64,000 bases of DNA from Streptomyces luteolus (GTDB lineage Bacteria; Actinomycetota; Actinomycetes; Streptomycetales; Streptomycetaceae): the NCBI RefSeq assembly GCF_029968015.1, contig NZ_JASCIS010000016.1:111372-175371 (forward strand). The letters are read 5' to 3'. Under the pieces are notes generated by a model. The model was not told the DNA's origin. It ran no database searches and worked only from the letters and a program-made list of their open reading frames with translations. The position numbers were made by a program, and so were the translations under genes. This document shows, one piece after another, positions 51,643 through 61,416 of the stretch; position 1 is the first letter of the stretch, and each line of letters opens with the position of its first letter.

Positions 51643-54516
51643 TTGTCCCCGACCAGCGAGACCGCACACGGCGGCCGCCGACTCGTCATCGTCGAGTCGC
51701 CTGCCAAGGCGAAGACGATCAAGGGCTATCTCGGCCCTGGTTATGTCGTCGAAGCGAGCGTCGGGCACATCCGTGACCTTCCGAACGGCGCCGCGGAGGT
51801 GCCCGACAAGTACACCGGCGAGGTGCGCCGCCTCGGCGTGGACGTCGAGCACGACTTCCAGCCGATCTACGTCGTCAACGCCGACAAGAAGGCGCAGGTC
51901 AAGAAGCTCAAGGACCTCTTGAAGGAGTCCGACGAACTCTTCCTCGCGACCGATGAGGACCGCGAGGGCGAAGCCATCGCGTGGCACCTGCTCGAAGTGC
52001 TCAAGCCCAAGGTCCCGGTCAAGCGCATGGTGTTCCACGAGATCACCAAGGCCGCGATCCAGGAGGCCGTGGCCAGCCCCCGCGACCTCAACAAGCGCAT
52101 GGTCGACGCCCAGGAGACCCGCCGCATCCTCGACCGCCTCTACGGCTACGAGGTCTCGCCGGTGCTGTGGAAGAAGGTCATGCCGCGGCTCTCGGCGGGC
52201 CGTGTGCAGTCCGTCGCCACCCGCCTCGTCGTCGAGCGCGAGCGCGAGCGCATCGCCTTCCGCTCCGCCGAGTACTGGGACCTGACCGGAACCTTCGGCA
52301 CCGGCCGCGCCGGGGACAAGAGCGACCCCTCGCAGCTGGTCGCCAAGCTGACCACCGTCGACGGCAAGCGCGTCGCGCAGGGCCGCGACTTCAACTCCGT
52401 CGGGCAGCTCAAGTCCGACACCCTGCACCTGGACGAGGCGAACGCCCGCGCGCTCGCCGCCGCCCTGGAGGACGCGCGGTTCGCGGTCCGCTCGGTCGAG
52501 TCCAAGCCGTACCGCCGCTCGCCGTACGCCCCGTTCCGTACGACGACGATGCAGCAGGAGGCCTCGCGCAAGCTCGGTTTCGGCGCGAAGGCCACGATGC
52601 AGATCGCGCAGAAGCTGTACGAGAACGGCTTCATCACCTATATGCGTACGGACTCCACGACGCTGTCGGACACCGCCGTGTCCGCGGCCCGTGCGCAGGT
52701 CACGCAGCTCTACGGCAGCAGCTACCTGCCGGACAAGCCGCGCACGTACGCGGGCAAGGTCAAGAACGCGCAGGAGGCGCACGAGGCGATCCGCCCCTCC
52801 GGCGACCGCTTCCGCACGCCCGCCGAGACCGGTCTGACCGGCGACCAGTTCCGCCTCTACGAGCTGATCTGGAAGCGGACCGTCGCCTCCCAGATGAAGG
52901 ACGCGGTCGGCAACTCGGTCACGGTCAAGATCGGCGGCACCGCCTCCGACGGCCGCGACGCCGAGTTCAGCGCGTCCGGCAAGACCATCACCTTCCACGG
53001 CTTCCTCAAGGCCTACGTCGAGGGCGCCGACGACCCGAACGCCGAGCTGGACGACCGCGAGCGCCGGCTGCCGCAGGTCGGCGAGGGCGACGCGCTGTCC
53101 GCCGACGACATGTCCGTCGACGGCCACGCCACCAAGCCCCCGGCCCGCTACACCGAGGCCAGCCTGGTCAAGGAGCTCGAAGAGCGGGAGATCGGCCGCC
53201 CGTCGACGTACGCGTCGATCATCGGCACGATCCTCGACCGCGGCTATGTCTTCAAGAAGGGCACGGCGCTCGTCCCGTCCTTCCTGTCCTTCGCCGTGGT
53301 CAACCTCCTGGAGAAGCACTTCGGGCGGCTCGTCGACTACGACTTCACCGCCAAGATGGAGGACGACCTCGACCGCATCGCGCGCGGTGAGGCCCAGGCC
53401 GTGCCGTGGCTGAAGCGGTTCTACTTCGGCGAGGGCGACGACGAGGCCACCGCGGGCTCCGCCTCGGACGCCGGGAACGGCGACGGGGACCATCTCGGCG
53501 GCCTCAAGGAACTCGTCACCGACCTCGGCGCGATCGACGCCCGCGAGATCTCCTCCTTCCCCGTAGGGGAGGGCATTCTGCTCCGCGTCGGGCGGTACGG
53601 CCCGTACATCGAGCGCGGCGAGAAGGGCGAGGAGAACCACCAGCGCGCGGACGTTCCGGACGACCTCGCTCCGGACGAGCTGACGGTGGACTACGCCGAG
53701 GAGCTGCTCGCCAAGCCCAGCGGCGACTTCGCGCTCGGCAAGGACCCGCACAGCGGCAACGAGATCGTCGCCAAGGACGGCCGGTACGGCCCGTACGTCA
53801 CGGAGGTGCTCCCCGAGGGCACCCCGAAGACCGGCAAGAACGCCGTCAAGCCGCGCACGGCCTCGCTGTTCAAGTCGATGTCCCTGGACACGGTGACCCT
53901 CGAAGAGGCGCTGCGGCTGATGTCGCTGCCGCGCGTGGTGGGCACGGACGCCGAGGGCGTCGAGATCACCGCGCAGAACGGCCGGTACGGCCCGTATCTG
54001 AAGAAGGGCACCGACTCCCGCTCCCTGGAGGCCGAGGAGCAGCTCTTCTCCATCACGCTCGAAGAGGCCCTGGAGATCTACTCCAAGCCGAAGCAGCGCG
54101 GCCGCGCCGCCGCCAAGCCGCCGCTGAAGGAGCTGGGCGAGGACCCGGTCAGCGGGAAGCCGGTGGTCGTGAAGGACGGCCGCTTCGGCGCGTACGTCAC
54201 GGACGGCGAGACCAACGCGACGCTGCGCGCGGCCGACTCCGTCGAGGAGATCACCGCCGAGCGCGGCTTCGAGCTGCTCGCCGAGAAGCGCGCCAAGGGG
54301 CCGGCGAAGAAGAAGACCGCCAAGAAGGCCCCGGCCAAGAAGACCGCGGCGAAGAAGACGGCGGCCAAGAAGACCACGACCGCCAAGAAGACCGCGACCG
54401 CCAAGACGGCCGCCAAGAAGACGACGACGGCGAAGAAGGCCACGGCCAAGACCGCCGCGGCGAAGAAGGCCCCGGCCAAGAAGACGGCCTCCGCGACGGT
54501 GCCCTCCGAGGACTGA
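51643..54516 (+). CDS. topA: DNA topoisomerase I
   Basis: 957 residues, the size of streptomycete TopA. Toprim domain from LVIVESPAKAKTIKGYLG (Glu/Lys) to LATDEDREGEAIAWHL (acidic triad); catalytic Tyr333 in ENGFITYMRTDSTTLSD. Repeated GRYGPYI/GRFGAYV C-terminal DNA-binding repeats (four) follow, then a Lys/Ala-rich tail of about 70 residues (KKTAKKAPAKKTAAKKTAAK) instead of zinc fingers, which in Streptomyces gives high processivity. TTG 51643 (MSPTSETAHGGRR) is chosen from family similarity, with GGAGAGAAG upstream; the open frame reaches 51571. Confidence 0.96.
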   Translation: MSPTSETAHGGRRLVIVESPAKAKTIKGYLGPGYVVEASVGHIRDLPNGAAEVPDKYTGEVRRLGVDVEHDFQPIYVVNADKKAQVKKLKDLLKESDELFLATDEDREGEAIAWHLLEVLKPKVPVKRMVFHEITKAAIQEAVASPRDLNKRMVDAQETRRILDRLYGYEVSPVLWKKVMPRLSAGRVQSVATRLVVERERERIAFRSAEYWDLTGTFGTGRAGDKSDPSQLVAKLTTVDGKRVAQGRDFNSVGQLKSDTLHLDEANARALAAALEDARFAVRSVESKPYRRSPYAPFRTTTMQQEASRKLGFGAKATMQIAQKLYENGFITYMRTDSTTLSDTAVSAARAQVTQLYGSSYLPDKPRTYAGKVKNAQEAHEAIRPSGDRFRTPAETGLTGDQFRLYELIWKRTVASQMKDAVGNSVTVKIGGTASDGRDAEFSASGKTITFHGFLKAYVEGADDPNAELDDRERRLPQVGEGDALSADDMSVDGHATKPPARYTEASLVKELEEREIGRPSTYASIIGTILDRGYVFKKGTALVPSFLSFAVVNLLEKHFGRLVDYDFTAKMEDDLDRIARGEAQAVPWLKRFYFGEGDDEATAGSASDAGNGDGDHLGGLKELVTDLGAIDAREISSFPVGEGILLRVGRYGPYIERGEKGEENHQRADVPDDLAPDELTVDYAEELLAKPSGDFALGKDPHSGNEIVAKDGRYGPYVTEVLPEGTPKTGKNAVKPRTASLFKSMSLDTVTLEEALRLMSLPRVVGTDAEGVEITAQNGRYGPYLKKGTDSRSLEAEEQLFSITLEEALEIYSKPKQRGRAAAKPPLKELGEDPVSGKPVVVKDGRFGAYVTDGETNATLRAADSVEEITAERGFELLAEKRAKGPAKKKTAKKAPAKKTAAKKTAAKKTTTAKKTATAKTAAKKTTTAKKATAKTAAAKKAPAKKTASATVPSED

Positions 54517-54536
54517 CGCGACCGTACGACCCCTGC

Positions 54537-54565
54537 GGGGCGGACCGACTCGTTCGGTCCGCCCC
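54537..54565 (+). terminator. Terminator after topA
   Basis: GGGGCGGACCGA (54537-54548) and TCGGTCCGCCCC (54554-54565) pair perfectly around CTCGT, 20 bases after the stop. Confidence 0.88.
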
Positions 54566-54704
54566 GTTGTCGTACCGCTGCCCTGGCCCCCGGGCCTGGC
54601 CGCCCTGGCCGCCCCGGCCGCCCTGGCCCTGTGGCCTTGGTCGCATGCGGGCGTATGTTCGGCCGGGCCCCCGGGATGTCAGTCGTTCCCGATAGGCTGA
54701 CGAA

Positions 54705-57700
54705 ATGACGCGTGCCGAGCAGCCAACGGTCGTGAGCCACGACCCCGACGACGCCCTGGTCGCCGACTCCCGAGAACGCGCGGTACGCGCACTGCTGCGG
54801 TTCCCGCCGCTCAAGCGGCTGTGGAGCGCACACCTCGTGGGCAGTGTCGGCGACGCACTCGCGCTTCTCGTCCTCGTCGTCCTGGCCCTGCAGGCGGCGG
54901 TCGCGGAAGGCGCGTTCGGGAGCGGTTACCGCGGGGCGGCCTTCGCCGTCGCGGCGGTCTTCGGCGTGCGCGTCCTCGCCACGCTGCTCTTCGGCGCGGT
55001 CCTGCTCGGGCCGCTCACCTCGCTGACCTCAGGATCCGGGGGGAGAGCGGCGACTTCGAACAGGAGAGCAGCGACTTCGAACAAGGGTGGTGGCAGGCGA
55101 CGGGCGGGCGGGCCGCTGGACCGGCGCTGGACGATGATCGGGGCGGACGGCCTGCGCGCCGCGCTGCTGATCATCGCGCCGCTGTGGATCGACTGGACGC
55201 CGGACAACGCCCTGGCCGCGCTGCTCGTCAGCGGCTTCGTCATCGGCGTCGCCGAGCGCTTCTGGGCCGTGTCCCGGGAGAGCGCCGCCCCGGCCCTGCT
55301 GCCCGCGCCGCCGCCCGAGGGCGCCACGGTGCGGCCGCTGCCGGACCACATGGAGGCGCTGCGCCGCCTCTCGCTGCGCACCGGGTTCGTCGCGGTGCCG
55401 CTCGCCGCGCTCGCCCTGATCGCCGTCACGCTGATCGGCAACCTGCTGGGCGCCGGGATCGACTGGTTCGCGCTGCACCAGGTCGCGCTCGCCTCGTACG
55501 TCGCGGCCGGCCTCTTCGCCGCCTCGCTCTCCGTCGTGTACTTCCTGGAGCTGCCCGACGCGCAGACGCCGCGGGCCCGTTCGCCGCTGGAGGGGCTGCG
55601 CCGTCCGAAGACCGCATCCGGTGTGGACAAGGGCCGCACCAACGCCGCCCCGCTGCTGGTCCTGGCCTGCGCCTCCGTCGCCGGTGCGATCTCCGCCGCC
55701 GTCGCCGTGGCCGTGCTGCACGCCGTGGATCTGGACGGCGGGCCGGTGCTCTTCGGCCTGCTCGTGGTCGGCCTGACCGGCGGCACCGTCGTCGGCATCC
55801 GCACGGCGCCTTCGGTGCTGCCCGGGTTGTCGCGCCGCAGGCTGCTCGCGCTCGCCGTCGCGGTCACGGGCATCGGCCTGCTCGCGGCCGGCCTGGTCCC
55901 CGACACCACCACGGTCCTGCTGCTCGCCACGCTCTCCGGGTACGCGGCCGGGGTCGCCGCCCACATCGGGCACGCCCTGCTCGACCTGGAGGTCGAGGAC
56001 CACCGCCGCGTCCGGACCACCGAACATCTGCAGGCGGTCGTGCGCGTCCTGGTCGCGCTCGGCGCGCTCGCGGCGCCTCTGCTCGCCGCGGCGATCGGGC
56101 CGCACCGCCTTGAGAGCGGCAAGTTCGTGTTCGCGCACGGCGGTGCCGCGTTCACGATGATGCTGGCCGGCGCGCTGTTGCTGCCCGTCGCGGCGCTCGT
56201 CCTCGCCAAGACGGACGACCGCTCGGGGGTGCCGCTGCGGCGCGACCTCGGCGAGGCCCTGCGCGGGGCGGAGCCGGAGCAGGCGCCCGCCGCCACCGGC
56301 TTCTTCATCGCACTCGAAGGGGGCGACGGCGCGGGCAAGTCCACGCAGGCCGAGGCGCTCGCCGAGTGGATCAGGACCAAGGGCCACGAGGTCGTCCTGA
56401 CCCGCGAACCCGGCGCGACCCCGGTCGGAAAGCGGCTCCGCTCGATCCTGCTCGACGTCTCGTCGGCCGGGCTCTCGCACCGCGCGGAGGCCCTGCTCTA
56501 CGCCGCGGACCGCGCGGAGCACGTCGACACGGTCGTGCGCCCCGCCCTGGAGCGCGGCGCCGTCGTCATCACCGACCGGTACATCGACTCGTCGGTCGCG
56601 TACCAGGGCGCCGGGCGCGACCTGTCGCCGACCGAGATCGCCCGGATCTCGCGCTGGGCCACGGACGGACTCGTACCGCATCTGACGGTGCTGCTCGACG
56701 TCTCCCCTCAGACCGCGCGGGAGCGGTTCACCGAGGCGCCCGACCGCCTGGAGTCGGAGCCCGCCGAGTTCCACGCGCGCGTGCGCTCGGGTTTCCTCAC
56801 GCTCGCCGCCGCCGATCCCGGCCGCTACCTGGTGGTGGACGCCGGCCAGGAACCGGAGGCGGTGACCACGGTCGTACGCCACCGTCTGGACCAGATGCTG
56901 CCCCTCTCCGACGCCGAGGTGAAGGCGCAGGAGGAGGCCCGCAAGGCCGCCGAGGAGGAGGCCAGGCGCAAGGCGGAGGAAGAGGCCGCGCGCAAGGCCG
57001 AGGAAGAGCGCCTGGAGCGTGAACGGCAGGAGCAGCTGGCCAAGTTGCGCGCCGAGGAGGAGGAGCGCAAGCGCCGCGAGCTGGAGGAGGCCCGCCGCCG
57101 CGAGGCCGAGCGCCAGGCCGAGGAGGCCAGGCAGCGCGCGGAGGAGGCCCGTCGCCTCGCCGAGGAGGAGCGCAAGCGCCGCGAGGCCGAGGAGAAGGTG
57201 CGGGCCGCCGAGCAGGAGCGGCTGCGCCAGCAGGCCGAGGAGGAGGCACGGCTGCGCGCCGAGGCCGAGGAGCGCCGCCTGGAGAAGCAGCGCAAGGCCG
57301 AGGAGGCGCTGCTCCGCGCGGAGGAGGCCCGCAGGGCGACGGCGTCCGGCCCGGCCCCGGCGGGACAGGCACCGCAGGAGCCGAGGCGCTCCGGCACGGG
57401 TGCTGGCGCTGGCATGGGTTCCGGCGCTGGCGCTGGCACGGGTTCCGGCACCGGCACTGGCGCTGGCACCGGCTCGGGCTCCGGCACTGGCTCCGACAGC
57501 GACTCCGGCACCGGCACCGGCACCGGCACCGGCACCGGCTCCGACAACGAGACGACGCTGCAGACGCCGATGGTCCGGCCGCAGTCGTCCGGCGGGTCTG
57601 GCGCGGACGCGGATTCCGACGCGACCACGGTCCTCCCGGTGGCGGGCGGCCCCGACTCCGAGGAGACCGCCGTCCTGCCGCAGCCGCCCGCCCCGCAGAG

Positions 57701-58028
57701 CGCGGCCGACGAGACGGCGGTGCTGCCTCCGGTTCGGGACGCCGGCCCCGCCGGCCCCACCGGCCCCGCTCAGGCACCGACCGACCGTGTGCCGCACGGC
57801 ATCTTCCGCGACGAGCGGCCGGGCCCGTCCGCCGGCTCGGACAACGAGCGGACCGCCGAGCTCCCGCAGGTCGACCCGAACGCGCTCCCGCCGCGCGCAT
57901 CCCGCCCCCGCCCGGACTGGGCGGAGGAGACCCCGCTGGACGACCTGCCGACCCTCGCGGACGAATTGCTCGGACCGCGGGAGGACGACGGAGAGGACCG
58001 CGGCGGTAAGCGCCGCGGGCGGCGGTAG
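54705..58028 (+). CDS. tmk: MFS-like membrane domain fused to thymidylate kinase with long C-terminal tail
   Basis: 1107 residues in one frame. Residues about 30-510 form an MFS-like membrane domain of ten to twelve helices (LWSAHLVGSVGDALALLVLVVL). Residues about 530-740 are a full thymidylate kinase: P-loop ALEGGDGAGKSTQAEALAEW (Lys near 545), TREPGATPVGKRLRSILL, DRYIDSSVAYQGAGRDLSP. Then comes an EEARRKAEEE coiled coil (740-880), a Gly/Thr/Ser repeat from DNA repeats at 57400-57545, and acidic/Pro-rich blocks with ETAVLP repeats (TTVLPVAGG, TAVLPQPPA, TAVLPPVRD). Phosphorylates dTMP for dTTP. A fusion of this kind is usual in Streptomyces as I recall; its transport role is unproven. Confidence 0.93.
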   Translation: MTRAEQPTVVSHDPDDALVADSRERAVRALLRFPPLKRLWSAHLVGSVGDALALLVLVVLALQAAVAEGAFGSGYRGAAFAVAAVFGVRVLATLLFGAVLLGPLTSLTSGSGGRAATSNRRAATSNKGGGRRRAGGPLDRRWTMIGADGLRAALLIIAPLWIDWTPDNALAALLVSGFVIGVAERFWAVSRESAAPALLPAPPPEGATVRPLPDHMEALRRLSLRTGFVAVPLAALALIAVTLIGNLLGAGIDWFALHQVALASYVAAGLFAASLSVVYFLELPDAQTPRARSPLEGLRRPKTASGVDKGRTNAAPLLVLACASVAGAISAAVAVAVLHAVDLDGGPVLFGLLVVGLTGGTVVGIRTAPSVLPGLSRRRLLALAVAVTGIGLLAAGLVPDTTTVLLLATLSGYAAGVAAHIGHALLDLEVEDHRRVRTTEHLQAVVRVLVALGALAAPLLAAAIGPHRLESGKFVFAHGGAAFTMMLAGALLLPVAALVLAKTDDRSGVPLRRDLGEALRGAEPEQAPAATGFFIALEGGDGAGKSTQAEALAEWIRTKGHEVVLTREPGATPVGKRLRSILLDVSSAGLSHRAEALLYAADRAEHVDTVVRPALERGAVVITDRYIDSSVAYQGAGRDLSPTEIARISRWATDGLVPHLTVLLDVSPQTARERFTEAPDRLESEPAEFHARVRSGFLTLAAADPGRYLVVDAGQEPEAVTTVVRHRLDQMLPLSDAEVKAQEEARKAAEEEARRKAEEEAARKAEEERLERERQEQLAKLRAEEEERKRRELEEARRREAERQAEEARQRAEEARRLAEEERKRREAEEKVRAAEQERLRQQAEEEARLRAEAEERRLEKQRKAEEALLRAEEARRATASGPAPAGQAPQEPRRSGTGAGAGMGSGAGAGTGSGTGTGAGTGSGSGTGSDSDSGTGTGTGTGTGSDNETTLQTPMVRPQSSGGSGADADSDATTVLPVAGGPDSEETAVLPQPPAPQSAADETAVLPPVRDAGPAGPTGPAQAPTDRVPHGIFRDERPGPSAGSDNERTAELPQVDPNALPPRASRPRPDWAEETPLDDLPTLADELLGPREDDGEDRGGKRRGRR

Positions 58029-58044
58029 CGGCTGCAAGTCCTGT

Positions 58045-58139
58045 GAGGGGGCGGTGGGTGCGGAGGTACGCATCCGCCGCCCCCTCGGCCTTGGGCGTGG
58101 GTGCGGGGGTACGCATCCGCCGCCCCCTCGTCCTTGGGG
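58045..58139 (+). terminator. Hairpin after tmk, partly duplicated
   Basis: GAGGGGGCGG...GGTGCG (from 58045) pairs with CGCATCC.CCGCCCCCTC (to 58086). A 43-base-period second copy of the right half (58097-58139, gtgcgggggtacgcatccgc...) lacks the left arm. The first copy should end tmk transcripts. Confidence 0.65.
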
Positions 58140-58209
58140 CCGACTGTCAGACCCCTGCCTCACAATGGACATCGCAGCGCAGGCACGTACGGAGAGGTAG
58201 GGGGGCGCC

Positions 58210-59418
58210 ATGCCCGTATGGGACGACCTGGTCGGACAGGAGCGCGTCGCGGCGCAGCTCGACGCCGCCGCCCGGGACGCCGACGCCCTGGTGACCGCCA
58301 CGGCCGCGGGCGAGCCGGTGGCCGACGCCTCCAAGATGACGCACGCCTGGCTGTTCACCGGCCCGCCCGGCTCGGGCCGCGCCACCGCGGCGCGCGCCTT
58401 CGCCGCTGCCCTCCAGTGCGTCAGCCCGGACCGCGCCCTCGGCGGCGCGCCGGGCTGCGGCTTCTGCGACGGCTGCCACACATCGCTGGTCGGTACGCAC
58501 GCGGACGTGGAGGTCGTGCGGACGGACATGCTCAGCATCGGCGTGAAGGAGACCCGCGAGCTGGTCCGCCGGGCGCAGCTCTCGCCCGCGGGCGGCCGCT
58601 GGCAGGTCATCGTCCTGGAGGACGCCGACCGCCTCACCGAGGGCGCGGGCAACGTCCTCCTGAAGGCCGTCGAGGAACCCGCCCCGCGCACGGTCTGGCT
58701 GCTCTGCGCGCCCTCGCTGGAAGACGTGCTGCCCACGATCCGTTCGCGCTGCCGCCACCTGACGCTCCGTACGCCCTCGGTGCAGGCCGTCGCCGACCTG
58801 CTGATCCGCAGGGACGGCATCGAGCCGGAGGTCGCGCGGACCGCGGCCCGCGCGACCCAGGGCCACATCGACCGGGCCCGGCGCCTGGCCACGGACGAGC
58901 GGGCCCGCGCGCGCAGAGCGGCCGTCCTGAAGCTGCCGATGCGCGTCGAGGAGATCGGCGGCTGCCTGCGAGCCGCGCAGGAGCTGATCGACGCGGCGGC
59001 GGAGGACGCCAAGCAGGTCGCGGAGGAGATCGACACCAAGGAGACCGAGGAGCTGAAGGCGGCGCTCGGCGCGGCGCAGGGCGGCCGCATGCCGCGCGGC
59101 ACCGCGGGCGTGATGAAGGAGCTGGAGGACAAGCAGAAGCGCCGCAGAACGCGCACGCAGCGGGACAGCCTCGACCTCGCCCTGGTCGACCTCACGGCCT
59201 TCTACCGCGATGTCCTCGCGCTCCAGCTGGGCTCGCAGGTCGCCCTCGCCAACACCGAGGTGCGCGACGCCCTCGACCGCATCGCGCTCGGCACCTCCCC
59301 CGAGACGACGCTGCGTCGCATCGAGTCGATCGCCGCCTGTCGTACGGCACTTGACCGGAACGTGGCCCCGCTGCTCGCGGTGGAGGCGATGGCGGTGTCA
59401 CTGAGACGCGCCCGCTGA
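58210..59418 (+). CDS. holB: DNA polymerase III delta-prime subunit
   Basis: 402-residue AAA+ clamp-loader subunit. The P-loop is GPPGSGRATAARAFA, with Arg-Ala-Thr in place of Lys-Ser/Thr, so it should not hydrolyse ATP, as known for delta-prime. The zinc module CGFCDGC with a preceding Cys pattern, VLEDADRLTEGAGNVLLKAVEEP and the SRC arginine finger IRSRCRHLTL are all present. The C-terminal part has a long helical insert (AAEDAKQVAEEIDTKETEEL). ATG 58210 follows GGGGGGC. It loads the sliding clamp; grouping with tmk and topA is conserved. Confidence 0.93.
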   Translation: MPVWDDLVGQERVAAQLDAAARDADALVTATAAGEPVADASKMTHAWLFTGPPGSGRATAARAFAAALQCVSPDRALGGAPGCGFCDGCHTSLVGTHADVEVVRTDMLSIGVKETRELVRRAQLSPAGGRWQVIVLEDADRLTEGAGNVLLKAVEEPAPRTVWLLCAPSLEDVLPTIRSRCRHLTLRTPSVQAVADLLIRRDGIEPEVARTAARATQGHIDRARRLATDERARARRAAVLKLPMRVEEIGGCLRAAQELIDAAAEDAKQVAEEIDTKETEELKAALGAAQGGRMPRGTAGVMKELEDKQKRRRTRTQRDSLDLALVDLTAFYRDVLALQLGSQVALANTEVRDALDRIALGTSPETTLRRIESIAACRTALDRNVAPLLAVEAMAVSLRRAR

Positions 59419-59470
59419 GACGCGGCGGCTGAGACGCGCCCGCTGAGCCGCGCCCGCTGAGCCGCGGCGC
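59404..59470. repeat. gctgagacgcg(c/g)c tandem repeats at the holB 3' end
   Basis: Units ctgagacgcgcccg, ctgagacgcggcgg, ctgagacgcgcccg, ctgagccgcgcccg, ctgagccgcggcgc repeat with a 14-15 base period from inside the last holB codons to 59470. Each repeat contains TGA, so holB stop placement is robust to repeat-number change. Confidence 0.7.
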
Positions 59471-59564
59471 CTGCCTCAGCCCCCGAGAGCAGCAGCCCTC
59501 CCGCCACGAGCCCCCTTGACCACGGAATGTGCGCGCCCCGCCACCCTCCGGATACGCTCCTCGG

Positions 59565-61106
59565 ATGGGAACCAGGCTCCGCAACATCCGCACCGGCGGC
59601 TCGCTCCTCGTCGCCGCCGCGCTGCTGGTCTCGGGCTGCTCGTCCGGGAGTTCGCCGTCCGACGACGACACGGAGTACGCGCTCCCGACGCAGACCCCGA
59701 AAGAGCTCCAGCCGTACTACGACCAGAAGTTGAGCTGGCGCGACTGCGGTGTGCCCGGCTTCCAGTGCGCGTCGATGAAGGCCCCGCTCGACTACGAGAA
59801 GCCGCAGGAGGGGGACATCAAGCTCGCCGTCGCCCGCAAGAAGGCCACGGGCCCCGGCAAGCGGCTCGGCTCGCTGTTGGTCAACCCGGGCGGCCCGGGC
59901 GGCTCGGCCATCGAGTACCTCCAGTCGTACGCCGCGATCGGATACCCGGAGCCGGTCCGCGCGCAGTACGACATGGTGGCCGTCGACCCGCGCGGCGTGG
60001 CCCGCAGCGAGCCCGTCGAATGCCTCGACGGCAAGGCGATGGACGCGTACACCGAGACGGACACCACGCCCGACGACCAGGCGGAGACCGACCTGCTCGT
60101 CGCCGCGTACAAGAAGTTCTCGCGGGGCTGCGAGCAGAAGTCCGGCAAGGTGCTCCCGCATGTCTCCACGGTCGCCGCGGCCCGCGACATGGATGTGCTG
60201 CGCGAGGTGCTCGGCGACCAGAAGCTCCAGTACGTGGGCGCCTCGTACGGCACGTTCCTGGGCGCGACGTACGCGAGCCTCTACCCGTCGCGGACCGGTC
60301 GGCTCGTGCTCGACGGCGCGATGGACCCGTCGCTGCCCGCGCGGCAGATGAACCTGGAGCAGACGGAGGGCTTCGAGACGGCGTTCCAGTCCTTCGCCGA
60401 GGACTGCGTGCGCCGCAAGGACTGCCCGCTCGGCACCGGCACCCCCGAAGAGGCCGGCAAGCGGCTGAAGGCGTTCTTCCGCTCCCTGGACAAGCAGCCG
60501 ATCCCGACCGGCATGGACCGCGAGCTCGGCGAATCCCTCGCCACGACCGGCGTGATCGCCGCGATGTACGACGAGGCGGCCTGGCCCCAGCTGCGCGACG
60601 GCCTCGCCACGGCCATCGAGGACAAGGACGGCGCGGGCCTGCTCTTCCTCGCGGACAGCTACTACGAACGGGACGGCGACGGGAAGTACGCGAACCTGAT
60701 GTTCGCCAACGCCGCCGTGAACTGCCTCGACCTGCCGCCCGCCTTCACGTCCCCGGACGAGGTGAAGAAGGCGCTGCCGGAGTTCGAGAAGGCCTCCCCG
60801 GTCTTCGGCGAGGGCCTCGCCTGGGCGTCCCTGAACTGCGCGTACTGGCCCGTCCGCGCGACCGGCGAGCCGCACGCCATCCACGCCGAGGGCGCCGCCC
60901 CGATGGTCGTGGTCGGCACGACGCGCGACCCGGCCACCCCGTACAAGTGGGCCGAGGCCCTCGCCGAGCAGCTGGAGACCGGCAGCCTCCTCACCTACAA
61001 CGGCGACGGCCACACCGCGTACGGCCGAGGCAGCGACTGCGTGGACTCCGCGATCAACCGCTACCTCCTCCAGGGGAAGGCACCGGCGGACGCGAAGAAG
61101 TGCTGA
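59565..61106 (+). CDS. Secreted alpha/beta-hydrolase lipoprotein, tripeptidyl aminopeptidase type
   Basis: 513 residues from ATG 59565. Signal and lipobox: LRNIRTGGSLLVAAALLVSGCSS (LVSGC). Hydrolase core: LLVNPGGPGGSAIEYL (oxyanion), VAVDPRGVARSEPVEC, nucleophile GASYGTFLGATYASL (Ser), GTTRDPATPYKWAEAL (Asp), and GDGHTAYGRGSDCVDSAI (His). The last block is the TAP C-terminal domain of streptomycete tripeptidyl aminopeptidases (SlpD/SlpE group). It probably trims tripeptides from secreted protein N-termini at the cell surface. In-frame ATG 59529 is less likely. Confidence 0.92.
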   Translation: MGTRLRNIRTGGSLLVAAALLVSGCSSGSSPSDDDTEYALPTQTPKELQPYYDQKLSWRDCGVPGFQCASMKAPLDYEKPQEGDIKLAVARKKATGPGKRLGSLLVNPGGPGGSAIEYLQSYAAIGYPEPVRAQYDMVAVDPRGVARSEPVECLDGKAMDAYTETDTTPDDQAETDLLVAAYKKFSRGCEQKSGKVLPHVSTVAAARDMDVLREVLGDQKLQYVGASYGTFLGATYASLYPSRTGRLVLDGAMDPSLPARQMNLEQTEGFETAFQSFAEDCVRRKDCPLGTGTPEEAGKRLKAFFRSLDKQPIPTGMDRELGESLATTGVIAAMYDEAAWPQLRDGLATAIEDKDGAGLLFLADSYYERDGDGKYANLMFANAAVNCLDLPPAFTSPDEVKKALPEFEKASPVFGEGLAWASLNCAYWPVRATGEPHAIHAEGAAPMVVVGTTRDPATPYKWAEALAEQLETGSLLTYNGDGHTAYGRGSDCVDSAINRYLLQGKAPADAKKC

Positions 61107-61240
61107 CCAGCGCCGAGGACCACCCCTGCTCGGGCCTCTGTCAGGGGTGGTCAGGGGCACCCCTTTTAACCCTGTAGACTTGGCGCCGCTGCTGATGCGA
61201 ACCTCTTCCCGCAGGGGAGGAGACCTCATCCCCGCAGCTT

Positions 61241-61314
61241 GCCGCCTTAGCTCAGATGGCCAGAGCAACGCACTCGTAATGCGTAGGTCTCGGGTTCGAA
61301 TCCCGAAGGCGGCT
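61241..61314 (+). tRNA. tRNA-Thr (CGT anticodon)
   Basis: 74-base cloverleaf. Acceptor stem GCCGCCT (61241-61247) with AGGCGGC (61307-61313) and discriminator T; D-loop AGCTCAGATGGC; anticodon stem ACGCA/TGCGT around CTCGTAA, anticodon CGT (61274-61276 within the loop), reading ACG Thr codons; T-loop GGGTTCGAATCCC. The gene does not encode CCA. Its 3' half is the usual integration target for tyrosine integrases, and an integrase gene lies 1.3 kb downstream. Confidence 0.96.
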
Positions 61315-61318
61315 CAGT

Positions 61319-61355
61319 AAAGGCCCAGGACAGATAGCCTCTGACCTGGGCCTTT
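61319..61355 (+). terminator. Terminator after tRNA-Thr
   Basis: AAAGGCCCAGG (61319-61329) pairs with CCTGGGCCTTT (61345-61355), followed by GTGCTTTT. Confidence 0.88.
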
Positions 61356-61416
61356 GTGCTTTTCATGATCCATTCCTCTGGGTAACGCGTCCCGCTTGGG
61401 GCCTCATGATCGCCCC

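Noticed and set aside
55029..59195. 1388-codon minus-strand open frame
   Set aside because: Lies opposite tmk and holB, whose motifs are clear; it is the usual G+C-driven shadow, with low-complexity Gly/Ala/Arg sequence and no start signal.
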